NCBI GenBank assembly: GCA_014379925.1
Contig: JACMKY010000527.1
Span: 1-24,616 of the forward strand
Direction: 5' to 3'
Length of the DNA: 24,616 bases
From: Cytophagales bacterium
Lineage (GTDB): Bacteria; Bacteroidota; Bacteroidia; Cytophagales; ES-bin-26
Part shown: positions 15,260 through 22,217 of the stretch, piece by piece
Layout of the letters: each line of letters starts with the position of its first letter
How positions within the stretch are numbered: the first letter of the stretch is position 1
Made by a program: the position numbers and the translations under genes
The notes under the pieces: model-generated
What the model saw: the letters and a program-made list of their open reading frames with translations, nothing else
Database searches by the model: none
What the model was told of the DNA's origin: nothing

Positions 15260-15910
15260 TTGAAAACGAAATCCATCCTTGCGGGGGTTCTGCTGTCCCT
15301 GTTGTCAGCTTTGCCCATCTGGGCCCAAGGCGTGAACCCGACCGTGCAGTTTACGGGAATCATCATCGCGGGCGAGGAATCCACCCCCGTTCCCGGCGTG
15401 TACGTGATTATTCCCAAGGCGGGCCGGGCCACCGTTACCAACGATTACGGATACTTCTCGATGGCCGTGTTTCCCGGCGACAGCGTAGTGTTCAGTTCCA
15501 TCGGCTACAAGAAGAAGTACCACATCGTTCCCCCCAAGACCACCGGCACCTACTCGGTAATCATCGACCTGATGGAAGACATCACCCAGTTGTCGCCGGT
15601 CACCATCTACCCCTTCCCGACGGAAGAGATTTTCAAGGAAAATTTCCTGGCCCTGCAACTGCCCGACGAGCGGGACCAGCGGAATATGCGCCGCAACCTG
15701 GACGAGGACCGGCTGAACTACCTCCGGTACAACAGCGGCATGAGTGGCAGCGAAAACTTCCGAAATTTCAACGCTCAGCAGGTAAACGGCTTCGCCAACC
15801 GCAACTTCAACCCTACCTGGAATTTCCTCAATCCCTTCGCCTGGTCGCAGTTCATCAAGTCCATCAAAAACGGCGACTTGAAAAAGAAAGAGTATCGGAA
15901 GGATGACTGA
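15260..15910 (+). CDS. Exported carboxypeptidase-regulatory-like domain protein
   Basis: The 216-residue product begins at a TTG (15260), which gives the signal peptide MKTKSILAGVLLSLLSALPIWAQ. No in-frame ATG is available upstream. Residues about 28-115 form a CarboxypepD_reg-like beta-sandwich as found at the N-terminus of SusC proteins: VQFTGIIIAGEESTPVPGVY, then TNDYGYFSMAVFPGDSVVFS and SIGYKKKYHI. The remainder is not a barrel or plug. It is polar and rich in asparagine, arginine and aromatic residues (RNMRRNLDEDRLNYLRYNSG, then FNAQQVNGFANRNFNPTWNF) and ends with a basic tail. Similar small proteins are widespread in Bacteroidota, but I know of no defined function. It is probably periplasmic or envelope-associated. 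It stands alone and is convergent with the gene at 15957. Confidence 0.82.
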   Translation: MKTKSILAGVLLSLLSALPIWAQGVNPTVQFTGIIIAGEESTPVPGVYVIIPKAGRATVTNDYGYFSMAVFPGDSVVFSSIGYKKKYHIVPPKTTGTYSVIIDLMEDITQLSPVTIYPFPTEEIFKENFLALQLPDERDQRNMRRNLDEDRLNYLRYNSGMSGSENFRNFNAQQVNGFANRNFNPTWNFLNPFAWSQFIKSIKNGDLKKKEYRKDD

Positions 15911-15956
15911 CGGGTAGGTGCTCGTCGCAATCACGCCAATCATTCCCCCGGATTCC

Positions 15957-16781
15957 TTATTTTTCCATCCGGTAAATTGCCATGGCCTCCCCGTAGAAAA
16001 GAACCACCCGGTTCTCAAACACCAACGCGTACCGGGCTTGGCGGCCCGGTTGCTGGGTCGGCAGGTCCAGCGTGCGTTCGGTAGACGCGTAGAGGTGGAA
16101 GAAGTGAATCCGGTTCTCCCGCAGGAAGTACAGTTCCTCGTTCAGCAGGCCGAAGTAATCCAATCCCGCGAACGGCAGCGTTTTACGGTAGTTGCCCAGG
16201 TTGTCGAACACCAGGATGCCGGCGTGGCGGTCGTTGAGGAAAAGTACGTTCTGGTATTCCCGCAGAAAAGTGAGGTCGTATTCCCGGCCGTCCAGCACCC
16301 GGTTCAACGGGGCGTTGAGCGTAACGGTCTGCGTGCGCGGGTCGTATTTTTTGAGGCTGAAGTCGGTGTCGTCCAGCACCCACAGCTGGTCGTCGGCCGC
16401 CAGGGTGGCGTTGCGGGCGAAGCCGATCCGGTCCGGGTCCAGCTCATTTTGAGTCAACGGCGCCAGAAAACGATCCAGCAACGTGTATTGCTGTAAATCA
16501 CGGGAGAAGGCGAATATCTTGGTGGTATTCCAGGCTTCCAGCAGGGAGATGGCACCCACCTTGGGGGGCGAATACGTGAGCAGAAGCTGACCGTCGCCAT
16601 CGTACTGTCGGATGCCGCCCTCCGCGTCGCCGACGAAGATCCGGTGGTAGCGGTCAACCGACACGCGGACGGGCGGCGGGAGCCGAACCTCCCGAATCAG
16701 TTGCCAGGTTTGGGCACCCGCCGGAGAACCCACCGTCCACGGAGCGCCCAGCAAGAAAACCCATCGAACCATTTTGCTCAT
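15957..16781 (-). CDS. Exported propeller-like protein of unknown function
   Basis: From the ATG at 16781 the protein has 274 residues with a signal peptide (SKMVRWVFLLGAPWTVGSPAGAQ). The mature part shows repeated beta-strand units like those of NHL or six-bladed propeller proteins: VRVSVDRYHRIFVGDAEGGI, ATLAADDQLWVLDDTDFSLK, VLFLNDRHAGILVFDNLGNY and LNEELYFLRENRIHFFH. No catalytic motif is evident. Its start codon overlaps the stop of the LpxH-type gene (ATGA at 16781-16778), so the two are co-translated. That position hints at an envelope role but does not prove one. A longer version starting at 16844 would run 66 bases into the lpxH gene and bury the signal peptide, so it is not used. Confidence 0.75.
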   Translation of the reverse strand: MSKMVRWVFLLGAPWTVGSPAGAQTWQLIREVRLPPPVRVSVDRYHRIFVGDAEGGIRQYDGDGQLLLTYSPPKVGAISLLEAWNTTKIFAFSRDLQQYTLLDRFLAPLTQNELDPDRIGFARNATLAADDQLWVLDDTDFSLKKYDPRTQTVTLNAPLNRVLDGREYDLTFLREYQNVLFLNDRHAGILVFDNLGNYRKTLPFAGLDYFGLLNEELYFLRENRIHFFHLYASTERTLDLPTQQPGRQARYALVFENRVVLFYGEAMAIYRMEK

Positions 16782-17575
16782 TTGTACTCGGTGAGCACCA
16801 CTTGGCGACCGTCGAAACGGGCGTAGGTGCGGTAGTTTACCCACTCGCCCAGGTTAATGTAACGGCTGGGCGTTCCGTCGCCGGCGGTTACGTCCAGGTC
16901 CAGGGGCAGGTGCCGGTGTCCGAAGATGTAGTAATCGTGGTGCTGCCGTTGCTCGATCTGTCGGCTGTAGGCCAGCAACCATTCGTCTTCCCCCAGAAAC
17001 TGCTCCGGCTTGCGGGCGTGGTTGATCCGACTCCGCCGGGACCATTGGTTGGCCAGACCGATGCCCAGGTTGGGGTGAAAACGGGCGAACAGCCACTGGG
17101 AAATCCGGCTGGCAAACACCCGTTTCAGCAATTTGTAGACGTGATCGCCCGGTCCCAGCCCATCACCGTGCCCAATGAAGAAGGAGACCCCGTTGATCAG
17201 GTAGCGTTGCGGCTGACGGTGGACGGGAATGCCCAGTTCGCGGGTAAAGTAATCGAACATCCACATATCGTGGTTGCCCGTGAAGAAAACCACTTCGGTG
17301 CCGGCGTCGGTGAGTTCGGCCAGTTTTCCCTGCAAACGGACAAAACCCTTGGGAATGGCCCGCCGGTACTCGAACCAGAAGTCAAAGATATCGCCCACCA
17401 GAAAAAGCACCTGCGCCTCCGACTGAACGGAACCGAGCCAGCGGACGATCCGCTTTTCGCGTTCCAGGCTCCGGGCGGCATCGGGAGCGCCCAGGTGAAA
17501 ATCGGAAGCGAAAAACACCTTTTTTCCTTCTGCCAGCTGAATGGAACGGAAATCAGGGGGAACCGGCTCGGGCAT
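16778..17575 (-). CDS. lpxH: UDP-2,3-diacylglucosamine diphosphatase, LpxH-like
   Basis: This is a calcineurin-like metallophosphoesterase of 265 residues that would cleave UDP-2,3-diacylglucosamine to lipid X and UMP, an early step of lipid A synthesis at the cytoplasmic face of the inner membrane. The metal-binding motifs appear in order: FFASDFHLG (D25, H27), GDIFDFWFEYR (D62), FFTGNHDMWMFDYF (N101, H102), GHGDGLGPGDHVYK (H136, D138) and FGHRHLPLDL (H220, H222). The GD-H-Y and E-W features match the LpxH family better than generic phosphoesterases. The ATG at 17575 gives the usual length; the frame stays open to 17812 but that extension is basic and unlike the family. A TATCTTCG box on the minus strand (17601-17594) may be its -7 element. 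The symbol is by family resemblance. Confidence 0.88.
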   Translation of the reverse strand: MPEPVPPDFRSIQLAEGKKVFFASDFHLGAPDAARSLEREKRIVRWLGSVQSEAQVLFLVGDIFDFWFEYRRAIPKGFVRLQGKLAELTDAGTEVVFFTGNHDMWMFDYFTRELGIPVHRQPQRYLINGVSFFIGHGDGLGPGDHVYKLLKRVFASRISQWLFARFHPNLGIGLANQWSRRSRINHARKPEQFLGEDEWLLAYSRQIEQRQHHDYYIFGHRHLPLDLDVTAGDGTPSRYINLGEWVNYRTYARFDGRQVVLTEYK

Positions 17576-17820
17576 GGGAGAGGCATCGACGGGCGAAGAT
17601 ACGCCTTTTCGGGAAGTACCCGGCGCGCCAACCCACCCTTGGCCGGGGAGCGGTTTCCTCAGTTTTCTCCGAAGCGGGTTTGCCGGCCCTATTTTCGCCA
17701 AAGATTGGCGTTCGTTTGGTATTTGGTTCATTTTAATTGGGTTAATTGCTTTCGCTTTGGTGCCGGAACGGAAACCCCCGTCCCCGCCGATTCTTTTACC
17801 ACCCTTCATCAACCAACCGT
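17576..17820. other. Divergent intergenic region between lpxH and the GntR gene
   Basis: This 245-base spacer must hold the promoters for both directions. On the minus strand TATCTTCG (17601-17594) resembles a -7 box for lpxH. On the plus strand, AT-rich sequence with TTTGG repeats (17715-17726) and TAATTG repeats (17734-17748) is a plausible promoter or operator area for the regulator, but the spacings are not canonical. No gene is seen. Confidence 0.4.
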
Positions 17821-18843
17821 ATGGAAACCTTCATCTCCCTTCAGCCTGATCAAAGAACCCCCAAGTACAAACAAGTGATCAACTCCATTCTGGCCGAGAT
17901 CGAACGGGGCGCGTTGAAACGCGGCCAGCGCATCCCCTCCATCAACGAGTTGAGCGAGGAATATTACCTGTCGAGGGATACGGTGGAAAAAGCCTACGCC
18001 GAACTCCGCGAGCGGGGAATTGTGGCGTCCGTGCGCGGCAAAGGCTACTACATCGACCGGGTAGACCTGAAGAACCCCTTCCGGGTGCTGCTGCTGTTCA
18101 ACAAAATCAGTGCTTACAAAAAACTCGTCTACAACGCCTTCGTTGCCACCTTGGGCGATCGCTCGGTGGTGGACCTGCACATCCACCACTGCAACGCCAA
18201 GGTGTTCGAAGGGCTGATCAACCACCACCTCGGCAATTACCACCACTACGTGCTCATGCCCCACTTTTACGATTCCCTCGACGTGGTGGCCAACACCCTC
18301 CGCCGGATTCCCAAGGACAAGCTCCTGCTGCTGGACAAGGACTTCGAAGGCTTGGAAGGGGAGTACGCCGCCGTCTACCAGGATTTCGAGATCGACATCC
18401 ACCAAGCGCTGCACTCGGGCACGGACCTGCTGCGGAAATACCGCAAACTGACGCTGGTGTATCCCGACGGCAGCATTCCCTACCCGAAGGAAATCGTCAC
18501 CGGCTTCCGAAACTTCTGCCGGGAAGCGGCGTTTGACTACGACATCCTTTCCGAAGTCACCGCGGCTACGCCGTTGCGGGAGCAGGAAGCGTACGTGGTC
18601 ATCGAAGAAACCAACCTGGTCAACTTCATCAAACAGTGCCGCCAGCGATCGTGGCAGTTGGGCCGGGACGCGGGATTGATCTCCTACAACGAAACCCCCC
18701 TGAAGGAGATCCTGGCCGACGGGATCACCGTCATCTCGACCGATCACGAGAAAATGGGCGAAACGGCCGCGTGCCTGCTCATGGACAAGGAGAAAAGAAA
18801 GGTAAAAAACCCGTTTACCCTCATCCGGCGGAGTTCCCTCTAG
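17821..18843 (+). CDS. GntR-type transcriptional regulator with a sugar-binding-like domain
   Basis: The 340-residue protein starts at the ATG at 17821. Residues about 10-78 are a GntR winged helix: TPKYKQVINSILAEIERGAL, RGQRIPSINELSEEYYLSRD, then TVEKAYAELRERGIVASVRG and KGYYI. Instead of a FadR or HutC effector domain, the rest (from about 88, FRVLLLFNKISAYKKLVYNA) looks like a LacI/periplasmic-binding-protein fold, with LINHHLGNYHHYVLMPHF, KLLLLDKDFEG and GLISYNETPLKEILADGITV. This pairing is common in Bacteroidota regulators of carbohydrate genes. The effector and targets are unknown; the nearest candidates are the divergent lpxH operon and the downstream McrB-type gene, which begins 20 bases after its stop. 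The protein appears complete. Confidence 0.9.
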   Translation: METFISLQPDQRTPKYKQVINSILAEIERGALKRGQRIPSINELSEEYYLSRDTVEKAYAELRERGIVASVRGKGYYIDRVDLKNPFRVLLLFNKISAYKKLVYNAFVATLGDRSVVDLHIHHCNAKVFEGLINHHLGNYHHYVLMPHFYDSLDVVANTLRRIPKDKLLLLDKDFEGLEGEYAAVYQDFEIDIHQALHSGTDLLRKYRKLTLVYPDGSIPYPKEIVTGFRNFCREAAFDYDILSEVTAATPLREQEAYVVIEETNLVNFIKQCRQRSWQLGRDAGLISYNETPLKEILADGITVISTDHEKMGETAACLLMDKEKRKVKNPFTLIRRSSL

Positions 18844-18863
18844 CGGCCCTGCGCGACCAACCG

Positions 18864-20444
18864 TTGAAAACCGAATCCAACCAACCCGAGTACCCTTACG
18901 CCAACGTCATTCTGTACGGCCCCCCCGGCACCGGCAAAACCTACCACGCCCGGCACTACGCGCTGGCGGCCATTCGCAACCTGCCGCCCGCCTCGGTGCG
19001 GGAAGCCGACCGTGACACCGTCAACCGGGACTACCAGCAACTGGCCGACCAGGAACGCATCCAGTTCGTCACTTTTCACCCCTCCTTCGGTTACGAGGAC
19101 TTCATCGAAGGCATCAAGCCCGACCTGAACCACGACCGGCCGGAAGTGCGCTTCGTGCTGCAGGATGGCATCTTCAAGCGGATGTGCATCCTGGCCACGC
19201 ACGCCATCCTGCGGGCCGAAAACACCCGGCCGCGGCCGCCCGACGAAGGGACGGGCCGCGCGGGCAAGCTGGACTTCGACGGGTTGTACGTCGAATTCAT
19301 GGCCCAGCAGATGAACCTGCTGAGGCGGCAGGTGGCAGTGACGTATTCCCTGAAGCGGCAGCGCGAAACAACGCTGCGTTCGGTCAACGAGAAAGGGAAC
19401 CTACGGCTCGCCACCGGTCGGCACGGACGGACCTACGTGGTGACCCGTGACAAGCTCCGCCGGTTGTACGGGGCCTACGGCGAGGTGGCCGCAATCCGTC
19501 GCGTCGCCACCGACATCGGCCGGGTGATCGGGGGTGGCAACGCGCCCCTCTACTGGGCCGTATTCAACGAATTGAAGGAATTCGAGAAGCGGTTGGAAAT
19601 GGATCAGTTTCCGGAGGAAGCAGCCGAACCAGAGCCGGATTCCGGGGCGGCGGGGCGGCACTCCGCCGTTGCCTACCGCACCGCGGCCCGAATGGCCGAA
19701 AGCCTGGACTGGTCGGGGGTGAGCCCCGAAAGCCTGGACCGGGCCGACCGTTACGCCCTCATCATTGACGAAATCAACCGCGGCAACGTCTCGCAGGTGT
19801 TCGGCGAACTCATCACCCTTCTCGAAGCCGACAAACGGGGTGGCCGCCCCGAAGGGCTGACCGTGCAGCTGCCCTATTCCAAAGCGGCCTTCACCGTGCC
19901 ACCCAACCTCTACCTGATCGGCACCATGAACACCGCCGACCGCAACGTGGAAGCCATTGACACGGCCCTGCGCCGGCGCTTTGCCTTCGTGGAAATGGCC
20001 CCCGACTACGCCCTGCTGGCCGCCCGGTTCGGCGCCGGCACCACGCCCGACATCGCCCGGCTGTTGCGGGCCATCAACCGCCGGGTTGCCCGGCTGGTGG
20101 GCAAGGACTACGCCATCGGGCACGCCTATTTTCTCGATCTCTCGTCGGCGGGCGACACGGCGGGCTTGAAGGGGCTCTTTCAGCACCGGCTCATTCCCCT
20201 TCTGCAGGAGTATTTCTACGGCCACGAAGGCAAAGTGGAACTGGTGATCGGGGAGGACTTTTTCGAGCGACGCGGAAATTCCTACGGGCAGGGCGAGGCC
20301 CCTTACGGCGAACCGGACTGGGCGGCGTCTAACTACGAAGTGCAAGAGGACTGGGCGGAGTACAAGGGCCATCCGCTCCGCAACCTGCCCGGAATGGACG
20401 ACGAGGCATTCGTCCGGGCAGTCGTCCGGATTTACCAGCGGTAG
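18864..20444 (+). CDS. McrB-type AAA+ NTPase, no McrC partner seen
   Basis: The 526-residue protein has Walker A GPPGTGKT (residues 19-26), the McrB-like QFVTFHPSFGYEDFIEGIKP, Walker B YALIIDEINRGNVSQVFGEL (D302, E303), the nucleotide-specificity motif MNTADRN (355-361; NTAD in McrB) and an ALRRRF arginine segment (370-373). McrB hexamers use GTP to drive an McrC endonuclease in modification-dependent restriction. Walker A and B are about 280 residues apart because of a long insert (about 115-295, with VIGGGNAPLYWAVFNELKEFE). The DNA-binding domain usual at the McrB N-terminus is absent, since Walker A begins 18 residues from the start. The TTG at 18864 is chosen because no ATG precedes Walker A unless the gene overlaps the regulator by over 200 bases. 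No mcrC follows; a terminator and noncoding DNA do. A hairpin repeat lies in frame at 19653-19670. Confidence 0.87.
   Translation: MKTESNQPEYPYANVILYGPPGTGKTYHARHYALAAIRNLPPASVREADRDTVNRDYQQLADQERIQFVTFHPSFGYEDFIEGIKPDLNHDRPEVRFVLQDGIFKRMCILATHAILRAENTRPRPPDEGTGRAGKLDFDGLYVEFMAQQMNLLRRQVAVTYSLKRQRETTLRSVNEKGNLRLATGRHGRTYVVTRDKLRRLYGAYGEVAAIRRVATDIGRVIGGGNAPLYWAVFNELKEFEKRLEMDQFPEEAAEPEPDSGAAGRHSAVAYRTAARMAESLDWSGVSPESLDRADRYALIIDEINRGNVSQVFGELITLLEADKRGGRPEGLTVQLPYSKAAFTVPPNLYLIGTMNTADRNVEAIDTALRRRFAFVEMAPDYALLAARFGAGTTPDIARLLRAINRRVARLVGKDYAIGHAYFLDLSSAGDTAGLKGLFQHRLIPLLQEYFYGHEGKVELVIGEDFFERRGNSYGQGEAPYGEPDWAASNYEVQEDWAEYKGHPLRNLPGMDDEAFVRAVVRIYQR
19653..19670 (-). repeat. Copy of the GC-rich hairpin unit inside the McrB-type gene
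   Basis: These 18 bases are the exact reverse complement of 14977-14994 and contain the GGCGG/CCGCC stem with a 4-nt loop. They are translated in frame as part of A-A-G-R-H-S-A-V-A, in a low-complexity linker that follows the acidic EEAAEPEPDSG stretch and precedes Walker B. Confidence 0.75.
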
Positions 20445-20447
20445 GAA

Positions 20448-20508
20448 ACGCCCCGCGTGCCCTTCGGACGCATTGGGCATTGATACCCGCGGCCGGGGCG
20501 TCTTTTTT
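20448..20508 (+). terminator. Terminator after the McrB-type gene
   Basis: ACGCCCCG (20448-20455) pairs with CGGGGCGT (20494-20501), followed by a T-rich tail with six T residues (20503-20508). The 38-nt apical part can fold further, for example through TGCCC with GGGCA. It starts four bases after the stop codon of the McrB-type gene. Confidence 0.7.
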
Positions 20509-21416
20509 CAGGAAGATGGACTCCTGCGTGAGAAAAGAGTATTCCGACCAGAACTCTTCCCTGGTCAGAAAAGTAGCCCCCGAATAAATTCAGCGGGTAT
20601 AAAACGGCCGAAGTCGGACTGAAAACGCGGGGATCGAGCGCCGGCCGGAACGACCATTACCTGGCTGAAATCCTCAAGTTCCGGCAGCGATTGCCTTGTA
20701 TTCAACCTGTTCTCGTTTGGTTGTCACCGCGCAAGTTCGCTTATTTTGGGCATTAAAGCGACGGGCCTTACATTGTAACAATAGGCACCTTTTCCGGCAA
20801 AGTTAGTTCGGATTCGTTCATAAGTTTGCACCACGCTACTAAAGTATCTTTTTAAAAATAGTAAATATAGCGGTAGGTATTTTTTACTAAAATGACAATG
20901 CAAGTTTATTTCAGTTATACGCTCCGGTTTGGAAATTATCGACCCTTCTCGCTTATCTAAACATCTTACCATCAGCGAGTTGAATCGCTTATAAGCACCT
21001 ACCTACAGACAATCGACGCTTCCTTCTTAAACAAACATTTGATTATTAATACTTTATATCGCTTACGGCTGACGACTTTACCTGTACAAGTGTTTAATTG
21101 TATGACTCACAACTTGAGCGGGTTGCTTTTAGAGGCAAGCCCGGTTTGTTTCTGGTTATTGTACACTTTATTATTCAATTGACGGTCGCGCATGCTATAG
21201 TTTAATCCAATAAGCCATCTACATCCATTCCAGCGCCCTTCCTTTGTTAACGATAAAATCAATTTTTAGAAGCACGTTCCTATTGGATATGTCACCAAGG
21301 GTGCATTGATGGGTATTCGTTAACGCATGTCTCTTCATTCTAATTACTGCTTGATAAGGACTTTCATCCTTACCGGAAATCTTTTTGCCTCTTTTAATTA
21401 TTAATTATTACCAACC
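20509..21416. other. 0.9-kb noncoding region, AT-rich in its second half
   Basis: No convincing gene was found on either strand; one minus-strand frame (20724-20972) is discussed among the rejected items. The first part (20510-20740) holds stems: GACCAG 20546-20551 with CTGGTC 20561-20566, AAGAGT 20535-20540 with ACTCTT 20553-20558, and GCCGGAAC 20644-20651 with GTTCCGGC 20678-20685. From about 20740 the DNA is clearly AT-rich. It contains a candidate promoter (20721-20748), an imperfect hairpin (CGGGTTGC 21119-21126 with GCAAGCCCG 21135-21143, then a T-rich stretch), and a hairpin TAAGGA 21355-21360 with TCCTTA 21367-21372 shortly before the next gene. Confidence 0.55.
20721..20748 (+). promoter_or_regulatory. 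Candidate promoter in the noncoding region
   Basis: TTG at 20721-20723 and TATTTTG at 20742-20748 are 18 bases apart, the same layout as before the CPBP operon. No gene follows for more than 650 bases, so it may drive a noncoding RNA or a long leader for the gene at 21417. By eye only. Confidence 0.3.
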
Positions 21417-22166
21417 ATGAAAAAGCTTTACGTTCTTATTTTATTGGCGGGCGCCTATTCATCCACCCAAGCCCAGGAAAATGGTCCGCTTACCTACGGA
21501 ATTAAAGTCGGTGGACACGTGACCACCAATTATGGCCCGGGGGATAAGTACTACATTTCTAAGCCTTTTGTGGGCACGCACGCCGGTCTTTATGCCCAAT
21601 ACGCGCTGGCAGAAAAACTTTCCGTACAGGTAGAAGCCCTGGTAGCCACCCGAGGCATCAACGCCCGCTACTACAGCACCTCTTCGCAGCAGTTTCCCTA
21701 CCCGGGCGTTGGTTATTCTTCCCCCGTTTTCTTGGGTGCTTCCCGGGGAACGGCCCAAAGATCAGTGCACACCCGCATCGATGCCTTTTACCTGGATATT
21801 CCAGTAGCGGTTCACTACGAGGTATTGGACAACGTCCGTGTACACGCCGGCGTGATGTACTCCGCTTACCTGGGTCGCCGTGAATACGTGCGCAATACCT
21901 ACGGTCAGGATGACAACTTTCGGGTTCCGGCCAACAACCAGTTGCGGACGATGGCCGCCCGCGGTCCCTTCGACCGCTTTGAAAAGCATCAGTTTGGCGG
22001 GCTGGTGGGTGCTACCTACCACTTCCCCTTTGGTTTGCAAGCCGGTGGAAGGTATAACCTGGGCTTGACGCGGATTAACCGCCCCGTAGCCGGTGGCCGG
22101 GATCTGCGCTACGCCATGGGCCAAATCTTCGTCGCCTACGACTTGAGTCGCTTCTTTGCCAAATAG
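21417..22166 (+). CDS. Outer-membrane beta-barrel protein (porin-like)
   Basis: The 249-residue protein has a signal peptide (KKLYVLILLAGAYSSTQAQ). The mature part alternates amphipathic strands typical of the 8-stranded 'outer membrane beta-barrel' family of Bacteroidota: LTYGIKVGGHVTTNYGPGDK, THAGLYAQYALAEKLSVQVE, LDIPVAVHYEVLDNVRVHAG, FGGLVGATYHFPFGLQAGGR and YNLGLTRIN. Each strand is rich in glycine and aromatic residues, and the C-terminal strand reads MGQIFVAYDLSRFF. Such proteins are abundant and mostly uncharacterised. The family includes PorT-like members, but nothing here ties it to secretion. A lipoprotein gene follows after 51 bases in the same direction, so the three genes to the window end may be an operon at the cell surface. 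The leader is AT-rich with no Shine-Dalgarno sequence. Confidence 0.85.
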   Translation: MKKLYVLILLAGAYSSTQAQENGPLTYGIKVGGHVTTNYGPGDKYYISKPFVGTHAGLYAQYALAEKLSVQVEALVATRGINARYYSTSSQQFPYPGVGYSSPVFLGASRGTAQRSVHTRIDAFYLDIPVAVHYEVLDNVRVHAGVMYSAYLGRREYVRNTYGQDDNFRVPANNQLRTMAARGPFDRFEKHQFGGLVGATYHFPFGLQAGGRYNLGLTRINRPVAGGRDLRYAMGQIFVAYDLSRFFAK

Positions 22167-22217
22167 CATTTCCATTACCCCTAAATAAATGTCCAACAAA
22201 TCAATTTTAATCATTCT

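Noticed and set aside
17576..17812. A 79-codon N-terminal extension of the LpxH-type protein
   Set aside because: The extension is basic, low in conserved features, and would take up almost the whole divergent promoter region. Family members begin close to the chosen ATG.
18636..18863. A 76-codon N-terminal extension of the McrB-type protein inside the GntR gene
   Set aside because: It would overlap the regulator's coding sequence by more than 200 bases and reads as frame-shadow. The TTG at 18864 followed by K-T-E gives a compact start just before Walker A.
20724..20972. An 82-residue minus-strand frame in the AT-rich region
   Set aside because: Its start MVRCLDKREGSI has no signal or domain, I recognise no homologue, and no promoter fits at the right spacing (a TAACTTTG box at 20805-20798 lies inside the frame). 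It could still be a small gene, but the sequence does not support calling it.
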